39,024 nt of DNA from Lacticaseibacillus camelliae DSM 22697 = JCM 13995. GTDB taxonomy: Bacteria > Bacillota > Bacilli > Lactobacillales > Lactobacillaceae. The notes below the pieces were generated by a model. The model saw only the letters and a program-made list of their open reading frames with translations, searched no databases and had not been told where the DNA came from. The position numbers were made by a program, and so were the translations under genes. The stretch covers positions 1-39,024 of the forward strand of contig NZ_BBAJ01000019.1 of NCBI RefSeq assembly GCF_001311195.1. Reading direction: 5' to 3'. Below are positions 1-9,995 of this stretch, piece after piece; position 1 is the first letter of the stretch; each line of letters starts with the position of its first letter.

Positions 1-699
1 AAGGGTACGACTGGCGACAAAGGCACGACCGGCGACAATGGCTTACCAAGTAATGCTAGTCAAGTTGGTATACCTGCCGATGGTATTCGTGAGTACACGA
101 TTAGCGTCGTAGCAGAACCGGTTTACCAGGAGTCAGAGTCTAAAGACCCAACAGGTGATCCAACCGGCGATCCAACTGGGAATCCTAAAGGCGATCCAAC
201 CGGTGACCCAACTGGGAATCCTACAGGTGATCCAACCGGTGACCCAACTGGGAATCCTACAGGTGATCCAACAGGGGATCCAACTGGGAATCCTACAGGT
301 GACCCAACTGGGAATCCTACAGGCGATCCAACAGGCGATCCAACAGGTGACCCAACAGGTGATCCAACTGGGAATCCTACAGGTGATCCAACAGGTGATT
401 TGACAGGTACGCCGAATGTCTCGACACATGCTGTGCCGAGTGGAGATGCCTCTCGAGGGTCAGAGGGCAACTCAACAATCCTGACTGAGGGTCCTGCCTC
501 ACTTCCAGGCGTTGGTCAAAAAGAATCGTATGCACTTGGCAACGGGGGCATTTCCGGTTCACAGACTTTACCAAAGACTGGCGAAACAGAGAATGGAAAC
601 ATTGTTCTTGCGGGTGTTGGCTTAACGGTTTTGGACGCTTTGGCAGCATTCGAGTTAGCCAAGAAACGCCGCAACGCAAAAGACGATAGGCTGTACTAA
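1..699 (+). CDS. LPXTG-anchored surface protein, C-terminal part
   Basis: The reading frame is open from the first base, so the N-terminus lies outside the window. It starts in a short Gly/Thr/Asp repeat (GTTGDKGTTGDNG), passes through about 22 tetrapeptides of the form [D/N]PTG (145-408), then a Ser/Gly-rich linker, and ends with the sortase signal LPKTGE (568-585), a hydrophobic stretch and the basic tail KKRRN. This is a cell-wall-anchored protein; the function of the missing N-terminal part is unknown. The membrane stretch is odd because it contains Asp and Glu (VLDALAAFELA). The next genes encode glycosyltransferases, so this Thr-rich protein is a plausible glycosylation target (inference). 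Confidence 0.9.
   Translation, partial: KGTTGDKGTTGDNGLPSNASQVGIPADGIREYTISVVAEPVYQESESKDPTGDPTGDPTGNPKGDPTGDPTGNPTGDPTGDPTGNPTGDPTGDPTGNPTGDPTGNPTGDPTGDPTGDPTGDPTGNPTGDPTGDLTGTPNVSTHAVPSGDASRGSEGNSTILTEGPASLPGVGQKESYALGNGGISGSQTLPKTGETENGNIVLAGVGLTVLDALAAFELAKKRRNAKDDRLY
145..408 (+). repeat. 12-bp tandem repeat coding for [D/N]PTG
   Basis: Twenty-two consecutive 12-bp units encode DPTG or NPTG with rare variants (NPKG, DLTG). Often the order is D, D, N, giving a higher 36-bp period. The codons for each residue vary (gat/gac, acc/act/aca), so the peptide is conserved more strictly than the DNA. Copy number may vary between strains by slippage or recombination. Confidence 0.95.
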
Positions 700-719
700 G
701 TTTAATAAATGCGAGCCTT

Positions 720-764
720 GAACAAGCTGGTTGCCTCGGTTAATCTGGGGTGGTCAGCTTGTTC
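720..764 (+). terminator. Stem-loop after the LPXTG gene
   Basis: GAACAAGCTG and CAGCTTGTTC form a perfect 10-bp stem around a 25-nt loop. The run after it is only TCT, so it is a weak intrinsic terminator or a processing/attenuation hairpin between the surface protein gene and the glycosyltransferase genes 29 bp downstream. Confidence 0.5.
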
Positions 765-792
765 TCTATGTATGGTGAAGAGGTAATTACAG

Positions 793-1783
793 ATGAAAAA
801 GGTTTCGATTATTATTCCTTATCATAGTGAAACATACGCGCAAATTAGGCGTGCTTTTGCCAGTGTCACAATGCAAGTAGGGGTTTCATTTAACGATATT
901 GAGGTTTTGCTAGTGGGTGATGGCGTGGCCCCGTTACCCAATGCACTTTTTCCCTCCCCCAAAGATTTATTGGTGCGGCAGCTCAATTACGAACCAAGTC
1001 GCGGCGCAGGGGTAGCCCGGCAAGCAGGCATTGACCACACCACAGGGCGTTACATTATGTTTATCGACGCTGACGATGAACTAATTGATGTGTTTGCGCT
1101 GAAGCATTTGATGGCGCCTATCTCGGTGCAAGATTATGACCTTGTGGTGGCGCGCTACACGAAGCAGCAACGAGGCCGCCAAGGCTTCAATTATGTGCTT
1201 TCTGCCAAACGTGACTGGAAGGCTGCGTACGGGAAGTTATACCAACGAGACTATCTCACACGCGTTGGGTTGCGATGGCACCCAGATTTACGTATTTTTG
1301 AGGATACCTATTTTGTCGGCTCTGCCTGCGAGCTTGCCCAGAATATCTATTATCTTGATCAATCGGTTTACGTCTGGTTATGGAATCCGAACTCAACAGT
1401 CCGTAAGAATGGCCACTCATTTGATCATCAATTGCACGTTTGGGCGCGCTCTAATCGCTACAGTTTGGCTGTACTACGTCAAAAAAAAGCCGAGCGTCTG
1501 GCCAAGAGACTTCTATCGCTATATGGCCGATTTGTATTACCGCCAGAACCAGCACACCCCTGCTGACCCAGTGAAATTTGCCGAGGAGCAGACCGCGTTA
1601 CTAGTGGAAAACCGAACACTTTGGACTAATGAGGGAGAACAGCAAATACGTGATCTTGTTGCTCGTTTTCGGCAGCCTGGCGAATCGTACGCTGGGCAGT
1701 CCGCGGACGGCCTCGATGAGTATATGAAAGATCAGGATCATCTCCTGCGGGAAGCGTTCCTCCGTGAGGTGCAAAATGACTAG
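793..1783 (+). CDS. GT-A glycosyltransferase (family 2-like), frameshifted in this sequence
   Basis: The product transfers a sugar from a nucleotide sugar in the cytoplasm; donor and acceptor cannot be told from sequence. The N-terminus MKKVSIIIPYHSE is the first strand of a GT-A fold, SRGAGVARQ (69-77) and FIDADDE (90-96, with the DxD metal site at 92-94) follow, and LRIFEDTYF is the usual acidic motif. The frame breaks in a run of eight A (1481-1488). Removing one A joins it to the frame ending at 1783, giving 329 residues. An RBS-like GAAGAGG lies at 777-783. The stop overlaps the next start, so the three GT genes are translationally coupled. The frameshift is probably a sequencing error. 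Confidence 0.85.
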
Positions 1784-2716
1784 TCCATGGTTAAGTTTGA
1801 TCATTCCATATAACTTGAATTATGGAACGGATTTTGAACGTGCACTGTCTTCTGTCTTTACACAGATAGGTGTAGACTTAAACCAACTCGAAGTAATCGC
1901 TGTCAATGATGGCGGGCCAGCGTTGAGTGAAGGTATCACGGAGCGGTGGCCGCTTCGTGAATATCTAATGACGGAGAGCAGGGGTGCCGGTGTTGCCCGC
2001 CAAACGGGGCTGAATCACGCCCATGGGGCATATGCAATGTTTTTGGATGCAGACGACATGCTGGCCAGCCCGATTGTTCTTCATGATTTTTTTAAGGCCA
2101 GTCGGGCGTCTCCGGACGTGATTGTCGCGCCGTTTTGGGGCGAGTCAAGGCTGGTGAGGGCGTAGACTATACGCTTCACGCCGCCTCCGACCACTCGGCG
2201 GTGTACGCTAAAGCATTTCGCATGGGTTATTTGAAAAGAATAGGCTTAACCTTTCACCCTTCGCTTCGAGTTTACGAAGATGTTTACTTTACTAGCCTGG
2301 CTTTGGATTTGACTACTAGCATCACTCGGTTGACTCGGCCGGCATATGTCTGGCGCTTAAATTGGCAATCTACAGGCCGCCGAGATCATTTTTCGATGGC
2401 ATTCAATGATGCCGCATGGCTGCAATCTGGACGCTATCGGCTTCAGTTCATACAGTCCCATGCGGCTGATCGCTGGGGACATGACTTCTATGAGCTGATC
2501 AGCGGCCTTTATGTCCACGCAAAAAAGTATCCGCCGAGTGATTTAGCTGCGTTGAAGGATGAGGTGCGCAAGTTGATGGCAGAGAATCGCCAGTGGTGGC
2601 AGCTTCATGATGCACATGCACTGGTCCGCCGCCTTGCAATCGATAAGGCACAAGCACAGAACCTTAAATCATCTGATATTGACGATTATCTAGACTTTTT
2701 GGAGGAGCAGACATGA
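1776..2716 (+). CDS. GT-A glycosyltransferase (family 2-like), frameshifted in this sequence
   Basis: This is a paralogue of the preceding gene: WLSLIIPYNLNYG start, SRGAGVARQTGLNHAHG, MFLDADDM with DxD at 91-93, and LRVYEDVYFTS. The ATG at 1776 overlaps the previous stop and has GTGAGGT just upstream. The frame breaks near the GGGG at 2137-2140; adding one G joins FWG to RVKAGEGVDY and gives 313 residues ending at 2716. The C-terminal third (LMAENRQWW, then a YLDFLEEQ tail) is shared with its two neighbours. Likely cytoplasmic; it would extend the glycan on the surface protein (inference). Confidence 0.85.
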
Positions 2717-3651
2717 ACAAGACGTTGAGCATCATCATTGCCATCGAATCAGCGAATGTAGAGGACCTAGTGGTACCACTTTCGTCGATCAACAATCAGC
2801 TGGGCGTAGATTTTAGCCAAGTTGAGGTCCTACTGATTGATAACGGTCGCTATCAGCTAGATGATTTGGAGCCCCTGCGCGTCTTCAATCACCTAAAGTT
2901 TCGGTACATTAAACCGGCGAAAATCTGGTCCTGGCCATTTGCTTTTGAGCAGGGCGTGATGCTGGCTACGGGCACTTATGTGGCCTTCATGGGGCCTAAT
3001 ATGCAGTTCAATTCGATTGATGTACTCCAACAGTTCTTTGCCACGCGTCGGCGCATCCTGAAGCCAGGTGGTCTCTGGACTGTTGATGCACCAGGAAATG
3101 AACCCAGATCGCAGCTTTAGCTATCGGGTCGAGTCTGCCTCACACTTTCTGGGTGGTCGCTTCATCAACCGCGCATTGATGATGCAAAGTCAGATCAAAT
3201 TTGAAGACTTTGGCGCGTACACTGAGACACTCGTTGCGCAGCTGATCGATGCCGTCGCCCAATCGGCACTAAGCTTGGACAGCGCGGTGACTGTGCAGTT
3301 TCTTGGCCGAACGGTTTCGGATGTAGTGTTGCACCCGGCTCCTGAAAAACTGCAGCTGGATTGGATTCGTATGATGACGCGCTACTTGTTCAGATTGCGA
3401 ACGCTTGCGCCAGAGCATTATATTCAGGCCCTTGCCACTACCATCGTTCGTTTCTATTCTCAGGCCGGACATGATTCAGCATGGTGGCGCAGATGGCTGA
3501 ACTAACCGCTCAGAATGCCCCTGAATGGCCGCAAGTGCTTGCTTTCGTCAACAAACAGCGCGACCAGGATCAAGCGCCGGCAGCACCCTGGAACGCCGAA
3601 CCATCAGCCTTTTCGAATTACTTGCAGCGGGTGTCGCCTTTAAGGGCATAG
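2713..3651 (+). CDS. Degenerate GT-A glycosyltransferase lacking DxD, frameshifted in this sequence
   Basis: This is the third paralogue in the row, starting at an ATGA overlap with a GGAGGAG site at 2701-2707. The fold-defining start (LSIIIAIES) and the VEVLLIDNG strand are kept. Where the other two read DADD this one reads MGPN (residues 93-96), and SRGAGVARQ is replaced by SWPFAFEQG. It therefore lacks the metal-binding residues expected of an active enzyme of this type. Two indels are suspected: an extra C at 3103-3105 and a missing base near 3487-3490. With both repaired the protein has 312 residues and ends at 3651 in a YLQRVSPLRA tail matching its paralogues. It may be an inactive partner subunit (inference). 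Confidence 0.75.
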
Positions 3652-3722
3652 ACTGAAACAAAAAAACAGCCACATTGCCTGGAGGCAACGGAACGATAGG
3701 CAATTATATCCTGGAGGGTCGT

Positions 3723-5248
3723 ATGTTCTACTTTATTGGTAACACGCTGGGTACTCAGATCACTGGGATAGAAAGCGCTCAGCTCAAAAGACTGAAACTT
3801 TTTGCTCAATTTGGCGAGCGGCAAAACTTGTCACTGCAGACAGGCAGATGAATCGTGCAGAAACGGCGGTAAAATATGGCCTAAACGCCTCTAGTTACGT
3901 GAATTTGCTCGACTTTGTTTGTGGAATCCCCTTTGACTACCATGCACGCGTCACGTTGGCCAGTTTGGGGGTGGCTTCCCCTCATGTCCGTCGCAGGCTG
4001 AGTCCCAACGAGGTCGACTATTACGATGGTAATCAACTGGTGGAAACCATTTATCACAAATCACTGTCGGAACAGGTTCAACTGATCCGCTATTACGATG
4101 CCAAAGGACGCTACCGCATCGAAGAAGAATTTGATTCAAGAGGATTCGTTGGGGTTCGCCGCTTTTACGATGAGAACCAGCAGATGACTCACCGTGATTA
4201 TCTTTCGCCGGCTGGGCGATTGTGTTTACGTGTGTTCATAAGTAATTCCCGGGATTCGTCTATTGCGGCCATTCAGGTCTTTGAACCGGACGGACGACTC
4301 ATTCAACTCAGCGGGGAACAGACGCTGCGACGTTACTTTTTCGACAAGCTCAATCTGACAACAGAACGAAATGTTTTTGTCTCTGACCGAACGCGAAAGA
4401 ATGGGTGGGCGTTGGAGCACATGACGACCAATGCGTTCAAGCTTTTTCACCTGCATAATGTGCATGCCCAAAATCTTCGCAGTGACCCGGCCTCCACGCG
4501 CTGGAATGAAAGTTACCGTCAAGCACTCAACAATTTAGATTTATGGCAAGGCGGCATCGTGTTGACTGATCAGCAACTGGCCGATGTGACCCGCACTTTG
4601 CCAAGATCTAAATTCTTCAAGGTTCCGGCCGTGGTGATTACCCAAGAAAGATTGAGTGCTCCGCATGTTTCGTTGAAGCAGCGGACCCCTGGCAAGATCG
4701 TTGCGGTGGCGAGAATTGATCGGCAGAAAAATCTCGAGGAATTGGTGCAGATTATTGCGCTGATTCATCAACAGCGGGCGGATGTCACCTTGGATATCTG
4801 GGGCTTGGTTCAAGACCGAGACTATCAAGCGAAAATCGAGTTTTTGATTCAACAATTGCACTTGACGCAGGTCGTCAAAATGCGGGGGTTCTCAGATAAT
4901 ATTGGGCAGGCCTATGACCAAGCGCAGCTGATGATTCTCACAAGCCGGGTTGAGGGGACGGTACTGGCTCTGGCGGAGGCACAATCACACGGCGTTCCTG
5001 TTATCTCATACGATTTCAAGTACGGGCCGCGTGAGTTTATTATCCCCGGAGAAAATGGTGCCATTGTCCCAGTGGGGGCCCGTCAAAATGCCGCTGAGCT
5101 GGCCCTGACGTGGCTCAACGACGCGGCAACTTGGCAGCAATATTCTGAGGGGGCCTACCGGGATTCTCGGCGTTATGATGCTGAGACGGTATTTGGCTAC
5201 TGGCGGCACGTGAAAACACAATCCGCAATCTTTTACGGAAAGGAATAA
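3723..5248 (+). CDS. GtfA-like glycosyltransferase with beta-sheet insert domain, frameshifted in this sequence
   Basis: The product resembles GtfA of accessory-Sec adhesin glycosylation, which adds the first GlcNAc to Ser/Thr of the adhesin in the cytoplasm. The start MFYFIGNTLGTQ with GIESAQLKRLKLF at an ATG after CTGGAGGG is typical. One missing G at 3820-3821 breaks the frame; repair restores AKLVTADRQMNR and a 508-residue protein, the usual GtfA length. Residues about 90-210 form the inserted beta-sheet region (DUF1975 type, FDSRGFVGVRR and YLSPAG). The C-terminal GT-B half holds VAVARIDRQKNLEELV and the E-x7-E motif EGTVLALAE. No secA2/secY2 or asp genes are present in the window, so the accessory-Sec link is by homology only. 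Confidence 0.8.
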
Positions 5249-5257
5249 GGCCGAGAG

Positions 5258-6076
5258 ATGGATTATTTTGTCGAAACGACGCTCGATTCACCAGCTGAGC
5301 CAAGCGAGAAGGCTGCATTGGCGCGCCTTGATGTTTTCAACGCCTTGCACCGGTACGCTAGGCTTTACCTGACTGACTATTCCCCTGTTTGGGCTGGTAT
5401 TGTGCCCGACAGTCAACGCAATCGCGTGACGGGGTTGTTCGATCAGGTCCAGCAGGCCGCTGCAGTCGCACCCAGACTGTTTTCCTTGCAGAACCTGGAT
5501 GGCGTGCTCGGTCTTTATGATCGGCGGACTGCTTCGGCACAAAGACGTCTATATGAGTATACGGATGGCGATAGGGTGATTGCCGGCGTGCATCTTTTTG
5601 AAAATGGCGGTGTGGACACAGTGACTTTTGTGGGGACTGGCGGGGCCACACTGGAAGTTGATCAGTACGATGCCCGTGGTTTTCTATCGCGCCGACAGGT
5701 TCGTTATGCCAATCGGCTGGTAGCTGAAGAGTATCTCACTCCGCACGGTGAGGTGAGACTCGAGCTCACTTATGGCGCTACGGGTAGAGTTGAATTGGTC
5801 CGCGAGCCTGACAGTGGGGAGACTTTTTCAACCTTCCGAACCTGGCAGCGCCATCGCTGCGAGCAGGCGCTACGGAGCGCAGAAAACATAGTGTCTAGTG
5901 AGCAGATCGCGCTTGATTTGTTAAAGAATATTTCAGTGCGGAAGTTCTATTACCAGCCGGGGCAACTTGGCTGGGTTCGAAAGAGCCCTAGCCAGGCAAA
6001 AAGTCGCGTGGTCATTGACGAGTTCAGTGAGGAGCAGGAAACCATTATAACCGAGTGGGCGAAGGCACTTGGGTAA
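5258..6076 (+). CDS. Short GtfB-like protein with DUF1975-type beta-sheet region
   Basis: This intact frame of 272 residues starts 10 bp after the GtfA-like gene. The centre (about 95-190) has strand-rich sequence with the signature YDARGFLSRRQ followed by EEYLTPHGE, the same pattern as the insert domain of GtfA and GtfB, which in GtfA/GtfB contacts the adhesin. The protein is much shorter than GtfB (around 440 residues), and I see no GT-B donor-site motifs such as E-x7-E. It is thus a candidate acceptor-binding or chaperone subunit rather than an enzyme (inference). Start chosen at ATG 5258 behind a modest GGAAAGGAA. Confidence 0.65.
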   Translation: MDYFVETTLDSPAEPSEKAALARLDVFNALHRYARLYLTDYSPVWAGIVPDSQRNRVTGLFDQVQQAAAVAPRLFSLQNLDGVLGLYDRRTASAQRRLYEYTDGDRVIAGVHLFENGGVDTVTFVGTGGATLEVDQYDARGFLSRRQVRYANRLVAEEYLTPHGEVRLELTYGATGRVELVREPDSGETFSTFRTWQRHRCEQALRSAENIVSSEQIALDLLKNISVRKFYYQPGQLGWVRKSPSQAKSRVVIDEFSEEQETIITEWAKALG

Positions 6077-6205
6077 TCGTCAAGAATCACGCGAGGGCTT
6101 TGGTGAGTTGGCCCAAGATGTTGTGAATGAAATGGGTTACTGCTTCATTGGGCATTTGTTGTCCGGACTATCAGTTAGGTGTTCCAGCAATTGGAGGTCA
6201 CGCGA

Positions 6206-7068
6206 ATGGTTGCGTATTTTGTCACCGGTATCTTGAAGAATCCCCCTTCAGCCCTTGACGAGGTGCTGTATGAACGGGTCAAAGTCTTTTCCAGTCTGGG
6301 CATTCAGGCAAAAATCGTCGCGGTTGGGTATGCCCCTGAATGGCTAGAGGCAGCGCAGACCTGTGGGGTCGCCGAAGGGCAGGTCATTGCGGTCTTTGAT
6401 CGGCTGCAGGAGGTAGGAAATCTGCCAATTCAGCCCCTGCGGCTCGCTGATTATCATGAGTTGGATGATGCCGATCGGCAAGCACGTGATGGTCGATTGA
6501 CGTATCTAAAGGATGGTCGGCGGTACGCAACGGTCGACCTCGGCGACGGTGACGAGGTTCGCGTAGTGAATTTCTATGACGCTGCCGATCAAGTTGAACG
6601 GTCTGAGATTTATGATCCACGAGGTTTAAGAGCCAAGTCCTGCGGTATACCAGCAAACGGTTGGACGAAGTAGACTATCTGACGCCGGCAGGCAACATTG
6701 CAATCGTTCAGGAATTCGGGGAGATTGTGCGCACCAGCGTTTTGGCTAGGCAACAAAGTTATGATAGTTTCGATGATTTTGCGACTGCCATGTTAATGGC
6801 ATTTGTCCGCTCGGGAGACTTGGTTGTGGCCGAGCAGCCTGAGTATCAGGCCATTGTTGCGCAGCTACCGGTGACGATCCAACGTGGTTATGATTTAGCG
6901 GATGCTGCGATGGCGGTTACGCCACAGCCGACGGATCTAGTGTTAACGCGACAATTCCGACCAAACTTTCCGCAGGCCAAAGTGTTTGATGAAGGGGCGG
7001 CCGACGCACAGCTTCAAAAAGGCTGGCGGCGGTTGCTGACTGGACTCGGTATTTTGGCCAGTCAGTGA
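6206..7068 (+). CDS. Short GtfB-like protein with DUF1975-type beta-sheet region, frameshifted in this sequence
   Basis: ATG 6206 has GGAGG at 6193-6197 with 8-nt spacing. The N-terminus MVAYFVTGILKNPPSALDEV resembles the first strand and helix of GtfB-like proteins. A beta-rich middle carries VRVVNFYDAADQ, IYDPRGLR and VDYLTPAGN. The frame breaks near 6631-6634; one added base joins DPRGLRA to QVLRYTSKRLDEV, giving 287 residues. It ends with LVLTRQFRPNFPQAKVF, a degenerate second Rossmann half. It is probably a paralogue of the preceding gene with a related but distinct acceptor specificity (inference). A 129-bp gap without a gene precedes it. Confidence 0.65.
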
Positions 7069-7232
7069 TGGCGGCGATCGGCCGGGCTGTTGACCAGGCA
7101 CGCTCGTTATTTGTGGGCGTGGTGCCATGCGCGTTTGCGTCTGACTAACAGGCGCAGGGGGAAAACGCGACTTGGCACAGTATTTCAAAATAGTGCAGTA
7201 TTTATAAACAGGGCATTGGTGGGGAGTAAATC

Positions 7233-9986
7233 ATGAGAGTGACGAAAAATGTGCTTGCGCGCACAGGCCTGTACGCGCTGGTAGCCTTGATCGCGGCGGG
7301 AATCGCAATTATCGGGTTAAAGTTGAATGGAATTGCACCTTTTGGGCCGCATACGATTCTGCGAATGGACATGAATCAGCAGTACGTCAGCTATTTCAGT
7401 TACCTGAAGCGCAATTTTGGCGACTGGCAGCATTTTCTGTACTCAAACAATATGACGCTTGGCGGCAACATGTTTGGGCTGATGACTTACTATCTGATGA
7501 GCCCATTTAATATCATTATTTTCATGTTTCCATACTCGCAGTTGCCGATTGCGCTCGCTTGGATCGCCGTGGCTAAAAATGCGGCCGCATCAGTGTCTAT
7601 GCTTGTCTTAGTTCGTTACTTCATTCGCCGCTATCAGCTGCAGGTGGGTGTGCCACTGCAGATTTTACTGGCGATATCCTGGGGCTTTTCCGGCTGGATG
7701 CTGCACTTTTCAATGGATCTGATGTGGCAGGATACGGTCATTTTGCTGCCATTAGTGGTTCTCGGTGTGGAGCGCTACATTGAGCATACTCGCTGGGCAT
7801 TCTACGCTGTGATGCTCGGTCTGTCTTTAATCATCAACTACTACATCGGCTACATGGTCGCGCTGTTCCTCGTTCACTATTTTATTCTCAGAATGGTGAT
7901 TGAGTGGCGTATTCACAATTGGACGTTCAAGCGGATTATGTTGAAGTTAGGCTACTTTGGGGCAATTTCGCTCGTCACGGTCGGATTGGCCTGGGTCGTG
8001 ATCTGGCCAACGCTGAAGACGCTGCAAGGGGTAAAAGGCACTCATCCCTACCATTTTAATTTCAATAATAGCTGGGTCCTCGATCGCCTCTTTAACAACT
8101 TTTTTAACATGACCTACACGAAGTACAGTTGGAACGCCTCTGCGCCGATGATATACACTGGCGTAATCGTGATGGGGTTACTGCTGGCTTTCCTGTGTGC
8201 CAAGCAGATACCAGGGGTGATCAGAGCAGCGACTGCTGGGATTCTCCTTCTATTAATTGCCGAGTCGTATTTTGATGGCACAAACGCTGCCTGGCATGGT
8301 TTTAACGAGCCAATTGGGTTTCTTCAGCGGTGGTCCTTTGTGTTTTCCTTCCTCTTCATTCTGATTGCGCTGTTTGTCTTAGGAATGATGCGACTGAGTA
8401 AGGTAGCCACGCGGCGTGTCTTCTTGGTCACTGTGCTCATCGGGGTCATGGTGGCGTTCAGGCAGCTAAGAATATTTGGCAAGATGGGAGATTACGGGTC
8501 TAATCAGTTTACTTCGTTGACGTTTACTTACAATGTCGGTGCAATGATTGCCGCGGCCTTAGCCTTGACACTCTATTTTTCTTTTCCTAAGTGGCGCCGC
8601 GTCACCGGATTGTTGGTTGCGGTCATTGGGCTGAGCGATCTGGCAGTGGCGACGGTGTGGAGCTATGGCCATCAGCAACCTTATTTCAACATGGCCAGGT
8701 ATTCAACCGAGGTGCGTCACACGAATGCTGCGGTGGCGTGGATTCAAAAACATGATTCCAGTGACTTTTATCGTATGGAACTGAATTATCAACGTTCCCG
8801 GAGTGATCCAATGGAGTTCGGTTTCAATGGGCTGACTCATTTTAGTTCGAGCCAGCCCCGGGCAATCGACTATTTGATGCAGGAGATGGGTTATCTGCAC
8901 AGCTCTCCTTGGACCTCCTATAATGGCGGTTCCACCCGGGCGGCTGACGATTTCTTCGGCATCAGGTATCTGGTTGAGGGCCCTTCAGGGGTCACCAACC
9001 GGGGCAGTAAGCTGGTGACTCAGGGACTGAAGAAACTTAAAACACTCAATGGGTATACGATCTACGAGAACCCCGCGGCGCAGCACATGGGCGTTGTGGC
9101 GCCGGATAAGACAACCCGCAAGCCTCGTGGTCGACTTACTTGTATATGGCCAATGCATACAATATCAGTTACGTCTATCGTGATATTACGGGAATCAAAG
9201 GCCTATATTTAAACCGCGGCGGGGTGAAAGAAACTGAGCGGAATCTAAAATCGCGGACTGTCGCGTTTACGATTCCTGGTGGAGGTATGAATCACCCGCT
9301 TTATCTTCAACTAGTGACTGATTCCCTTTACACGCTGTTGCCAGAGTCTGATCCTGATATTGATGTGTATGTGGATGGCCGGCGGGTCACCACGGATGGC
9401 ACGGAAAATGAGAACGCGGTCATTCCGCTGGGCGCGTTTCCAGTCAATCAAACCTTAAAAGTGCAACTAAAGGTCCACGACTTTACGATGGTTGAGAAAA
9501 AAAAGGCGCATAAGAAAATCACGCATTTGCCTAAATATAACGTCAACGTGGGCTACGGCGAGGTATTTAAGGCTGTACAAAAAAAAGATGGCCACTCAGC
9601 CGGTAGCCATGCACCGGCTGACGACGACCCACTGGGATGGTTCCGTCACGGCTGCTGCCGCGCATCAATCGCTGATCATGACCCTGCCTTATGACACCGG
9701 GTGGCAGGTCACAGTCGACGGGAAGCCTGTGAAGGCACACAAGTACCTGGAAATGATGAAAATTAATCTGAATTCTGCAGGGAAACACCACGTCGACTTA
9801 GTTTATGATTTTCCTCAGTTGCGTCAGGGCCTGAAGGTTAGCCTGGCCGCTGGGGTCGGTCTGATTATTTTGCTGATCGTCCAGGCGTTCACGGTTTGGG
9901 GATGGCGTATCCGCAATCGGCGTTTGGAACGGGTGGCAGCAGCCAATGCGCCTTTGTTTGATCCACATCACTTCGATTATCGGTAG
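7233..9986 (+). CDS. yfhO: YfhO-family membrane glycosyltransferase (GT-C), frameshifted in this sequence
   Basis: YfhO proteins take sugar from undecaprenyl phosphate and transfer it to an acceptor on the outer face of the membrane (lipoteichoic acid in Bacillus). The first 480 or so residues are a series of hydrophobic helices with the family sequence ILRMDMNQQYVSYFSYLK near residue 45. A hydrophilic outer domain follows, then a last helix close to the C-terminus (LIILLIVQAFTVWGW). Two indels are suspected: a missing C at 9115-9117 and an extra A in the run of eight at 9579-9586. Repair gives 917 residues, normal for the family. It lies within the glycosylation cluster, ahead of gtrB and gtrA, which would supply its lipid-linked sugar. 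Confidence 0.85.
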
Positions 9987-9995
9987 GAGGGCATC

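Noticed and set aside
123-679. Long open frames in other frames and on the other strand across the tetrapeptide repeat
   Set aside because: A 12-bp repeat without stops is open in several frames at once. Only the plus frame ending at 699 has a sortase signal, and the others are low-complexity shadows.
1481-1488. Programmed frameshifting or transcriptional slippage at the A8 run of the first glycosyltransferase
   Set aside because: Similar one-base changes of both signs occur in twenty genes of many functions, also outside slippery runs. A general sequence error explains all of them.
3723-3851. A separate 42-codon gene before the GtfA-like gene
   Set aside because: Its sequence is the typical N-terminus of the GtfA-like family and joins the next frame after one added base.
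7173-7212. Possible promoter and direct repeat (CAGTATTT twice) before yfhO
   Set aside because: The hexamer spacing does not fit a promoter, and the repeat is short, so no confident call was made.
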